From: Bacillota bacterium | GTDB taxonomy: Bacteria > Bacillota > Clostridia > Oscillospirales > Oscillospiraceae | Direction: 5' to 3' | DNA length: 64,000 bases | Assembly (NCBI GenBank): GCA_023386265.1 | Contig: JAEWKA010000004.1 | Coordinates: 511,450 to 575,449, forward strand | Part shown: in pieces, positions 43,112 to 50,683 of the stretch | How positions within the stretch are numbered: position 1 is the first letter of the stretch | Layout: every line of letters begins with the position of its first letter | Notes under the pieces: model-generated | Seen by the model: only the letters and a program-made list of their open reading frames with translations | Database searches by the model: none | What the model was told of the DNA's origin: nothing | Position numbers and translations under genes: made by a program

Positions 43112-44188
43112 ATGAATAAGATTTATTTGGTTCTTGAAAATGGTCGGGTCTTCGAAGGCGAATCCTTCGGAGCCCAAGGCGAAGCTGTCGGCGAACTTGT
43201 TTTTACAACAGGTGTTGTAGGCTATGTTGAAACGCTGACCGATCCGAGCTACGCCGGACAGATTATCATGCATACCTTCCCTGAGATGGGTAACTATGGC
43301 ATCATTCATGAAGATTATGAGAGCTGGAAGTGCCACGCAAAAGGCGTTGTCGTCCGCAACTTCTGCAAAGCGCCTTCGAATTTCCGCAGCGAGGAAACGC
43401 TCGACGCGTTCTTGAAACATCAGGGAGTCGTCGGCATCTGCGGTTTGGATACGCGTGAGATAACCCAGATTATCCGCGAAACTGGCGTTATGAACGCCAT
43501 GATAACAAAAACGAGGCCCAAAGACGTGCCCGAAATAGTGAAAAGCTATACGGTCACGGGTGTTGTTTCCGAAACGAGCACCAAAAGCCCCTATATTGTC
43601 GCACCGAAGGGTGAAGCGAAATACAGTGTCGCTCTCATCGATTATGGAGCGAAAAGAAACATCATCCGTGAGCTTGCAGAACTTGGCTGCAAGGTCACGG
43701 TGTTTTCTTATAATGCGAAAGCGAGCGAGATACTCGCCATGAAGCCGGACGGGGTCATGCTTTCAAACGGGGCGGGCGATCCTACGGAGAACATCGATTG
43801 CATCACTGAAATTAAAGAGCTACTCGGAAAGGTTCCGATTTTCGGAATCTGCCTTGGGCATCAGCTCCTCGCTCTCGCGGCGGGGGCAAAAACAGAAAAA
43901 CTGCGTTATGGACACCGCGGCGGCAATCAGCCGGTTAAAGACCTTGCGAGCGATCGGGTTTACATAACGTCTCAAAACCATGGCTATGCTGTCATCTCGG
44001 AGAGCCTTGACAAGAGCGTTGCTAAGCTAAGTTATGTAAACCTTAATGACAACACTTGCGAGGGGCTCGACTACCCGACACTCGGAGCGTTCTCGCTTCA
44101 GTTTCACCCGGAGGCGCACTGCGGCCCACGAGATATGCGCTTTGCTTTTAGAAAGTTTCTTGACCTTATGGACGGAGGTGAAAAATAA
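43112..44188 (+). CDS. carA: carbamoyl-phosphate synthase small subunit
   Basis: Glutaminase subunit that feeds ammonia to CarB. 358 residues: an N-terminal CPSase_sm domain (LVLENGRVFEGESFG, TGVVGYVETLTDPSYAGQI) and a class I glutaminase with nucleophile Cys in FGICLGHQLLALA and catalytic His in LQFHPEAHCGP. It starts five bases after the argF stop without a clear ribosome site, suggesting coupling, and shares the A of TAATG with carB. Exact copies of GTTTACATAAC lie in the gene at 43958-43968 and, inverted, at 44031-44041. Confidence 0.97.
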   Translation: MNKIYLVLENGRVFEGESFGAQGEAVGELVFTTGVVGYVETLTDPSYAGQIIMHTFPEMGNYGIIHEDYESWKCHAKGVVVRNFCKAPSNFRSEETLDAFLKHQGVVGICGLDTREITQIIRETGVMNAMITKTRPKDVPEIVKSYTVTGVVSETSTKSPYIVAPKGEAKYSVALIDYGAKRNIIRELAELGCKVTVFSYNAKASEILAMKPDGVMLSNGAGDPTENIDCITEIKELLGKVPIFGICLGHQLLALAAGAKTEKLRYGHRGGNQPVKDLASDRVYITSQNHGYAVISESLDKSVAKLSYVNLNDNTCEGLDYPTLGAFSLQFHPEAHCGPRDMRFAFRKFLDLMDGGEK

Positions 44189-47100
44189 TGCCTGTAGATA
44201 AATCTATCAAAAAAGTGCTCGTCATTGGCTCCGGCCCAATTGTAATTGGCCAGGCCGCGGAATTCGACTATGCGGGAAATCAGGCCTGCCGTGTCCTCAA
44301 GGAGGCGGGGCTTAATGTTGTTCTTGTGAACTCAAACCCCGCGACGATAATGACAGACACCTCGCTTGCAAACGAAATCTACCTTGAGCCGCTCACCTGC
44401 GAAACAGTGAAGCGCATAATCGAAAAGGAACATCCTGATAGCATTTTGGCATCGCTGGGCGGACAGACGGGGCTCACAATCGCCATGCAGCTCAGCAAAG
44501 AGGGCTACCTCGATAAAGTGGGTGTAAGGCTTCTCGGCACTTCGGCGGAAGCCATTGACAAGGCTGAAGACAGGCAACTTTTCCGCGATACGATGCTCAA
44601 AATCGGTCAGCCCATCATTCCCTCTGATGTGGCAAACGACCTCGAACGCTCACTTGCGATTGCAAGCGAGATTGGCTATCCCGTAATCGTCCGGCCCGCG
44701 TTTACCTTGGGCGGAGGTGGCGGCGGAGTAGCCTGGAGCGAGGAAGAGCTAAGAATCATTGCGCGAAACGGGCTCATGCTCTCCCCTATCACTCAGATAC
44801 TTGTTGAGCGCTACATTGCAGGCTGGAAGGAAATTGAGTTTGAGGTCCTCCGAGACAGGGCCGGTAACGTCATAGCGGTCTGTTCGATGGAGAATTTTGA
44901 CCCCGTCGGCGTCCACACGGGCGACAGCATCGTTGTCGCGCCCGCGATGACGCTCTCCGACAGAGAGTATCAGATGCTCCGCTCGGCATCACTCGATATT
45001 ATAACGGAGCTTGGCATTGAGGGCGGGTGTAACTGCCAGTTTGCGCTTAACCCCCACAGCTTTGAATATACCGTCATCGAGGTCAACCCCCGAGTGTCCC
45101 GTTCCTCCGCTCTTGCCAGTAAGGCGACGGGCTATCCGATAGCCAAGGTAGCGGCGAAAATCGCCCTCGGCTACACGCTCGATGAAATCCGAAACGACGT
45201 TACCGGCAAAACGAGCGCCTGCTTTGAGCCTACGGTCGACTACGTTGTCTGCAAGCTGCCGAAGTGGCCGTTTGACAAGTTCATTGTTGCGGACAGAACT
45301 CTCGGAACGCAGATGAAGGCGACTGGCGAGGTTATGGCTATTGCCTCCTGCTTCGAAGCGGCAATCATGAAAGCTGTGCGCGGAGCGGAGCTCGGGCTTG
45401 ATACTCTGAACCCAAAACAGCCAATAACGGTTGACATAATTTCCGTACTACACAAGGTTGACGATAGGCGTCTCTTTACGGTTTTCACCGCGCTTAAGCA
45501 AGGCGTTAGTGTCGAGATGATAAACGAAATAACGAAAATCGATCCGTGGTTCTTGCATAAGCTCAAAAATCTGGCAGATTTTGAGAATGGGATATCCGAA
45601 AAGGGTCTGTCTTCGGAAAACTACAAACAAGGCAAATACTACGGCTACACCGACAAGGCGCTCGAACGAATATCCGGTGGCAAGGTCGAAACTCCTTTGA
45701 AGCTCTCCTACAAAATGGTCGATACCTGCGCCGCGGAATTCGCTGCTGAAACACCCTACTTCTACTCGGGCTGCGACGCACACTGCGAGGCAAGGCCTTT
45801 CATTAAGGGCGCGAAGGAGCGTATAATCGTTTTGGGCAGCGGACCCATCCGCATCGGTCAGGGCATCGAGTTCGACTACAGCTCCGTCCACTGCGTAAAA
45901 ACCCTTAAGGAGCTGGGTTTTGAGGTCATTATTATCAACAACAACCCCGAGACTGTCTCAACTGACTTTGATACCGCGGACAGGCTCTATTTCGAACCGC
46001 TGACCTTTGAGGACGTCATGCATGTTGTCGACGTCGAAAAGCCCTATGGCGTTGTTGTAGCCTTCGGCGGACAGACAGCAATCAACCTCACCCACTCGCT
46101 GAGCGCCGACGGCATCAAAATTCTCGGAACTTCGGCGGAGAGCATCGATCTTGCGGAGGATCGCTTGCGCTTTGACACACTTCTCGAAACGTTCAATATC
46201 CGCCGCCCGAAGGGCCTGAGCGCCCTTACTTTGGAGGATGCTCTAAGCGCTGCATCGGCTCTCGGCTATCCTGTTTTGCTGCGTCCCTCCTATGTTATCG
46301 GCGGCCAGAATATGACCATTGCCTACACTGACGAAAATGTGCGCCAGTACATGAACATCATCCTCACTCAGGGCATCGAAAACCCTGTTTTGGTCGATAA
46401 ATACATGATGGGCACAGAGCTCGAGGTTGACATAATCTGTGACGGTGAGGACGTTCTGATACCGGGCATAATGCAGCACATCGAGCGCGCCGGCGTTCAT
46501 AGCGGAGACAGTATTGCAGTCTATCCGCCCTACAACATCGGCGATAAGATGCTCACGAACATCATCGAAGTCTCAACAAAGCTCGCTCTTTCAATTGGTA
46601 CGCGCGGACTTGTCAATATTCAGTACCTCATATACGGCGGCGAGCTTTACGTTATCGAGGTCAACCCCCGTGCGTCGCGAACTATTCCGTATATCAGCAA
46701 GGTCACGGGGCTGCCAATGGTCAACATTGCAACTCGCCTGATGGTCGGCGAAAGCCTTAAAAACCTGCCATACGGCAAGGGACTGTATAAGCAACCGCCC
46801 TATGTAACGGTCAAGGTTCCGGTTTTCTCCTTTGAAAAGCTGCAGGGCGTGAATTCCTCGCTAAGTCCGGAAATGAAGTCCACCGGCGAAGTCCTTGGCA
46901 TCGGCAAGACACTCGAGGAAGCGCTCTTCAAGGGGCTTCTGTCTGCGGGTTTCCATCTTGACTCTCACTCCAAAAGCGGCGACAAGGGCGTATTTATCAG
47001 CGTCAACAAGCAGGATAGATTCGAAGTCATTGACCTTGCGCGAAAGTTTGAAGAACTTGGCTTCAAGCTCTATGCAACGGAGGGCAATGCGCACGAGATT

Positions 47101-48222
47101 GAGCGTCTCGGAGCCGACGTGACTGTTGTCGGAAAGCTATGCGACGAAACAAACGCCCTTACTCTGCTCGAGGACGGAAAAATCTCGTACCTTATCATGA
47201 CTGGAACGACCGAGCCGAACTATGTAAGCGACTATATTCGCATCAATCGCCGCGCGCTCCAGCTCTCAATCCCCTGCCTGACTTCCCTCGACACCGCGAA
47301 CGCGCTTGCTGACATGCTCTCGAGCCGCTATAACGAGCACAACACGGAGCTTGTGGATATCGCACATATGCGCACCCAACGCGAGCAGCTTTCCTTTGCA
47401 AAAATGGAGGGCAGCGGCGACGATTACATCTTCTTCGAAAACTTTGACGGCTCTATCTCCTGCCCCGAGTCGCTCAGCACCTCGCTTGCCGACCGTCACT
47501 TCGGCATAGGCGGAACGGGAATCGTGCTGATTGAACACTCCGATGTAGCAGACGCAAAGATGCGCATTTTTAACGCAGACGGCTCGGAGAGCGGCATGGC
47601 GGGCAACGGCATACGTTGTGTCGGAAAATATCTGCATGACCGCGGCATCGTCCCCAAGACGGAAATGACTATTGAGACTGAGAGCGGCATAAAAGAGCTG
47701 ACGCTCTATTCCTTTGGCGGTGAAGTCCGCTCCGTACGAGTTAATATGGGGCGTGCCGAGCTCGCACCCTTATCGATACCCGTGAAACTCTCAGGCGATA
47801 AAATCAGAAATAAAAAAGTAAAAGTCGCGGACGGCGAATATGCGATAAGCTGTGTTAATATAGGAAACCCCCATTGCGTAGTTTTCTTTGACAGAGTTGA
47901 TCGTGTGGACGTAGCGCAATTAGGTCCCCTCTTTGAAAACGACCCGCTCTTCCCAGAGCGTGTGAATACAGAATTTGTACGCGTCGTAAACGGCAACACG
48001 CTGAAAATGCGTGTCTGGGAGCGCGGGAACGGCGAGACTCTCGCCTGCGGCACGGGCGCGTGCGCGGCAGTCGTCGCGGCGGTTGAAAACGGCTTCTGCA
48101 ATAAAGGCGAGGATGTTACGGTCAAGGTGCGCGGCGGTGAGCTCATCGTTAACTACACGGACGGCGCAGTATATCTAACAGGTAACGCCAGCCTTGTTTA
48201 TAACGGTACCGTAGAACTCTGA
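44188..48222 (+). CDS. carB: carbamoyl-phosphate synthase large subunit fused to a diaminopimelate epimerase domain
   Basis: One open frame of 1344 codons. Residues 1 to about 1045 are a full CarB: VLVIGSGPIVIGQAAEFDY and the second half's VLGSGPIRIGQGIEFDY, two ATP-grasp domains, and a C-terminal MGS-like allosteric domain ending near SLDTANALADML. After a linker of about 20 residues, 1068-1344 form a complete DapF-type domain (LSFAKMEGSGDDY to the end, 277 residues). It includes RHFGIG, FNADGSE, GNPHCVVF, RVNTEF, ERGNGETLACGTGA. Catalytic Cys1287 is present, but the first catalytic position reads MAGNG (Ala1138, codon 47599-47601) instead of MCGNG, and the usual GxGND is GSGDD. CarB activity is near certain; the epimerase may be altered or inactive. 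The ribosome site GGAGG lies in the end of carA. Last gene of the operon. Confidence 0.93.
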   Translation: MPVDKSIKKVLVIGSGPIVIGQAAEFDYAGNQACRVLKEAGLNVVLVNSNPATIMTDTSLANEIYLEPLTCETVKRIIEKEHPDSILASLGGQTGLTIAMQLSKEGYLDKVGVRLLGTSAEAIDKAEDRQLFRDTMLKIGQPIIPSDVANDLERSLAIASEIGYPVIVRPAFTLGGGGGGVAWSEEELRIIARNGLMLSPITQILVERYIAGWKEIEFEVLRDRAGNVIAVCSMENFDPVGVHTGDSIVVAPAMTLSDREYQMLRSASLDIITELGIEGGCNCQFALNPHSFEYTVIEVNPRVSRSSALASKATGYPIAKVAAKIALGYTLDEIRNDVTGKTSACFEPTVDYVVCKLPKWPFDKFIVADRTLGTQMKATGEVMAIASCFEAAIMKAVRGAELGLDTLNPKQPITVDIISVLHKVDDRRLFTVFTALKQGVSVEMINEITKIDPWFLHKLKNLADFENGISEKGLSSENYKQGKYYGYTDKALERISGGKVETPLKLSYKMVDTCAAEFAAETPYFYSGCDAHCEARPFIKGAKERIIVLGSGPIRIGQGIEFDYSSVHCVKTLKELGFEVIIINNNPETVSTDFDTADRLYFEPLTFEDVMHVVDVEKPYGVVVAFGGQTAINLTHSLSADGIKILGTSAESIDLAEDRLRFDTLLETFNIRRPKGLSALTLEDALSAASALGYPVLLRPSYVIGGQNMTIAYTDENVRQYMNIILTQGIENPVLVDKYMMGTELEVDIICDGEDVLIPGIMQHIERAGVHSGDSIAVYPPYNIGDKMLTNIIEVSTKLALSIGTRGLVNIQYLIYGGELYVIEVNPRASRTIPYISKVTGLPMVNIATRLMVGESLKNLPYGKGLYKQPPYVTVKVPVFSFEKLQGVNSSLSPEMKSTGEVLGIGKTLEEALFKGLLSAGFHLDSHSKSGDKGVFISVNKQDRFEVIDLARKFEELGFKLYATEGNAHEIERLGADVTVVGKLCDETNALTLLEDGKISYLIMTGTTEPNYVSDYIRINRRALQLSIPCLTSLDTANALADMLSSRYNEHNTELVDIAHMRTQREQLSFAKMEGSGDDYIFFENFDGSISCPESLSTSLADRHFGIGGTGIVLIEHSDVADAKMRIFNADGSESGMAGNGIRCVGKYLHDRGIVPKTEMTIETESGIKELTLYSFGGEVRSVRVNMGRAELAPLSIPVKLSGDKIRNKKVKVADGEYAISCVNIGNPHCVVFFDRVDRVDVAQLGPLFENDPLFPERVNTEFVRVVNGNTLKMRVWERGNGETLACGTGACAAVVAAVENGFCNKGEDVTVKVRGGELIVNYTDGAVYLTGNASLVYNGTVEL

Positions 48223-48224
48223 AA

Positions 48225-48253
48225 TTGATTTTAAACTGATTATGTGATAGGAT
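48225..48253 (+). promoter_or_regulatory. possible promoter of the two-component system
   Basis: TTGATT, 17 bases, TAGGAT. The -10 box forms the left foot of the terminator stem, so transcripts from it would start inside the hairpin and escape it. Confidence 0.35.
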
Positions 48254-48280
48254 AGCCAAAATGGCTATCCTATTCTTTTT
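48247..48280 (+). terminator. terminator of the arginine operon
   Basis: ATAGGATAGCC/GGCTATCCTAT with a five-base loop, then TCTTTTT; 24 bases after the carB stop. Confidence 0.88.
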
Positions 48281-48297
48281 CGTCTGGAGGCGGGGCT

Positions 48298-48969
48298 TTG
48301 AGAAATGTTTTAATTGTTGAGGACGACAGGGCGCTTGCTAAGGGCATATGCATAGCTCTTAAGAGCGACGACATCATTCCGCTTTCCTGCCACACCTTGA
48401 CGAGTGCAAAGCAGGAGATAGCGGAAAAGAGTTTTGATTTATTCCTACTCGACCTGAATCTTCCGGACGGTAACGGGCTCGATCTGCTTCCTGACCTCGC
48501 TGGAGTTGCGCCTGTCATTATCTTAACGGCTAACGACCTCGAAACAGACATTGTCACGGGGCTTGAAAGCGGAGCTGACGACTATATAACAAAGCCCTTC
48601 AGTCTTGCCGTCCTGCGTGCAAAGGTAAATTCACAGCTTCGTAAGGCGTCGGAGCGCAAAGCAGGCAGGCTTGAAATAAGCGACTTCGTTTTCGATTTCG
48701 ACAGGCTGGAATACCATAAGAATGGACAGCCGGTAGAGCTCAGCAAGACCGAGCAGAAGCTCCTCAAAATGCTGGTTGAAAACAAGGGCCAAACATTGGA
48801 GCGCGCAATGCTTGTCGACAGGATATGGACGGACGGAGCCGAATTTGTGGACGAAAACGCGCTTTCCGTTACCGTAAAGCGCCTACGCGATAAGCTGGAG
48901 GACAATCCTTCAAAACCGGTTTACATAAAAACCATTTACGGTATCGGCTATACCTGGGCGGTGAATTAA
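48298..48969 (+). CDS. OmpR/PhoB-family response regulator
   Basis: 223 residues. The receiver domain (1-115) has the acidic pair in LIVEDDRAL, phosphoacceptor Asp51 in FLLDLNLPDGNG, Thr in ILTAND and Lys in TKPFSLAVL. The C-terminal winged-helix DNA-binding domain (about 128-223) has ELSKTEQKLLKMLVENKG and TVKRLRDKLEDNPSKPVYIKTIYGIGYTW. The start is TTG, with TGGAGG about eight bases upstream. Followed by its kinase after one base and then by an FtsX-type ABC transporter, the arrangement of peptide-sensing, BceRS-like systems. Confidence 0.94.
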   Translation: MRNVLIVEDDRALAKGICIALKSDDIIPLSCHTLTSAKQEIAEKSFDLFLLDLNLPDGNGLDLLPDLAGVAPVIILTANDLETDIVTGLESGADDYITKPFSLAVLRAKVNSQLRKASERKAGRLEISDFVFDFDRLEYHKNGQPVELSKTEQKLLKMLVENKGQTLERAMLVDRIWTDGAEFVDENALSVTVKRLRDKLEDNPSKPVYIKTIYGIGYTWAVN

Positions 48970-48970
48970 A

Positions 48971-49888
48971 ATGAGTTCTTTCAATTACATTTGCCTTGCT
49001 TGCATGCTTTGTGTTATCGTTGTCGCAGTCTGTTTTGTCCTGCATTACCGTGTGAAAACCAGAAAAACACTTAATTGCGCCTCAAGGATGATTGACGATG
49101 CGATTTCGGGCAACTTTACGGAGAGCTTTTTTGACGAAAGCCTTCTCTCCTCGGTGGAGGCAAAGCTCGCCCAGTATCTAAATTCCTGCTCCGTTTCCTC
49201 CAAAAATCTTGCTGCGGAAAAAGATAAGATTAAAGAGCTGATTGCCGATATATCGCATCAGACCAAGACGCCCGTTTCGAATATCCTTCTTTATACTCAG
49301 CTGCTCAGCGAGCAAAATTTGTCAGGAGAAAGTGCCCAATACGTTTTGAACCTGTCCGAACAGGCACAGAAGCTGAGCTTTCTAATCGATTCGCTCGTCA
49401 AGGTTTCACGTCTCGAAACAGGCATTATTACTCTCACACCAAAACAGTCTGATGTCTCTTCCCTGCTTAGCGCCGTTTCGACTCAGATCGCACCGAAAGC
49501 GAAGGCGAAGAACATTAGTTTAACAATCTGTGAAACCGCTGAAAAAGCATGTTTTGACCCAAAATGGACGGTTGAGGCTGTCTATAACATAGCGGACAAC
49601 GCTGTGAAGTATACGCCCTGCGGCGGTTCGATTGAATTTTCCGCAACCGCGTTTGAATTGTTTTGCCGAATCGATATTAAAGACAGCGGCATCGGAGTCT
49701 CCGAAGATGAACAGACGAAGATATTTTCAAGGTTCTACCGCAGTCCGCGTGTCGCCGAAAGCGAAGGCGTCGGGATCGGACTCTATCTCGCACGCGAGAT
49801 TGTTTCCGGCGAGGGCGGCTATATTCGGGTATCCTCCGTTAAGGACGAGGGCTCCGTTTTTTCCGTATATCTCCCGATGGAACGCTGA
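48971..49888 (+). CDS. membrane sensor histidine kinase
   Basis: 305 residues. One clear N-terminal membrane helix (ICLACMLCVIVVAVCFVLHY), no large sensor domain, then a short linker. The dimerisation H box is ADISHQTKTPVSNIL (His about residue 95), and the ATPase domain shows NIADNAVKYTP, DSGIGVSEDEQ, FYRSP and GVGIGLYLAREIV. With so little outside the membrane it probably senses through its membrane part or through the neighbouring transporter, as known for BceS-like kinases, though those usually have two helices. It pairs with the preceding response regulator. Confidence 0.93.
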   Translation: MSSFNYICLACMLCVIVVAVCFVLHYRVKTRKTLNCASRMIDDAISGNFTESFFDESLLSSVEAKLAQYLNSCSVSSKNLAAEKDKIKELIADISHQTKTPVSNILLYTQLLSEQNLSGESAQYVLNLSEQAQKLSFLIDSLVKVSRLETGIITLTPKQSDVSSLLSAVSTQIAPKAKAKNISLTICETAEKACFDPKWTVEAVYNIADNAVKYTPCGGSIEFSATAFELFCRIDIKDSGIGVSEDEQTKIFSRFYRSPRVAESEGVGIGLYLAREIVSGEGGYIRVSSVKDEGSVFSVYLPMER

Positions 49889-49950
49889 AATCTTTCAAAA
49901 CTGTTATAATTCCCTTCTCTACCGAAAGAACGTCGTAATATTCTTATGTT

Positions 49951-49997
49951 AAAGTCCGTATTGTAGGAATCTTCCTGCAATACGGACTTTATTTTTG
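49951..49997 (+). terminator. long hairpin directly before the ABC ATPase gene
   Basis: AAAGTCCGTATTG/CAATACGGACTTT, with an inner AGGAA/TTCCT extension, gives about 18 base pairs, then ATTTTT and at once the GGAGG of the next gene. It ends the kinase transcript or attenuates entry into the transporter genes. Confidence 0.75.
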
Positions 49998-50008
49998 GAG
50001 GTAAACCA

Positions 50009-50683
50009 ATGAACATATTGGAAACAAACGATTTGAGAAAAATATACGGAAACGGAGAAACTGCCGTTCACGCGCTGGATGGAGTCGACCTGCAAATACA
50101 AAGCGGAGAATTCGTCGCAGTTGTCGGCACCTCGGGAAGCGGCAAATCGACGCTTCTGCATATGCTGGGTGGGCTGGACAGACCGAATGACGGCAGTGTG
50201 ACGGTCGATGGAAAAGATATCTTCTCTCTCAAGGACGAGGAGCTTACCATTTTCCGCCGCCGTAAAATCGGGTTTGTTTTTCAAAATTACAATCTTGTGC
50301 CTGTGCTGAACGTTTATGAAAATATCGTCCTGCCCATACACCTCGACGGGAAAGAACCGGACATCGAGTACGTGGACAAAATCATAAAGACTCTCGGGCT
50401 CGAAAGCAAGCTTTCGAACCTGCCAAACAATCTTTCCGGCGGTCAGCAGCAGCGTGTGGCTATAGCCCGCGCTCTGGCCTCGAAGCCCGCAATAATTCTT
50501 GCGGACGAGCCGACCGGAAACCTTGACAGCCGTACGAGTCAGGACGTTCTGGGGCTTCTCAAAATTACAAGTCAAAAGTTCAGTCAGACTATTGTAATGA
50601 TTACCCACAACGAGGAAATTGCTCAGCTTGCCGACCGCATCGTCCGCATCGAGGACGGAAAAATCGTAGGTGGGGCAAAATGA
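50009..50683 (+). CDS. ABC transporter ATP-binding protein (MacB/LolD/BceA type)
   Basis: 224 residues with Walker A GTSGSGKST, Q loop FVFQNYNLVPVLNVYENI, signature LSGGQQQRVAIARAL, Walker B IILADEPTGNLDS and switch His in MITHNEE. The FVFQNYNL and EPTGNLD forms are typical of the type VII (MacB-like) ATPases that drive FtsX-fold permeases mechanically. GGAGG eight bases before the ATG. Overlaps the permease gene by four bases. With the upstream two-component system it probably handles antimicrobial peptides or envelope stress. Confidence 0.95.
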   Translation: MNILETNDLRKIYGNGETAVHALDGVDLQIQSGEFVAVVGTSGSGKSTLLHMLGGLDRPNDGSVTVDGKDIFSLKDEELTIFRRRKIGFVFQNYNLVPVLNVYENIVLPIHLDGKEPDIEYVDKIIKTLGLESKLSNLPNNLSGGQQQRVAIARALASKPAIILADEPTGNLDSRTSQDVLGLLKITSQKFSQTIVMITHNEEIAQLADRIVRIEDGKIVGGAK

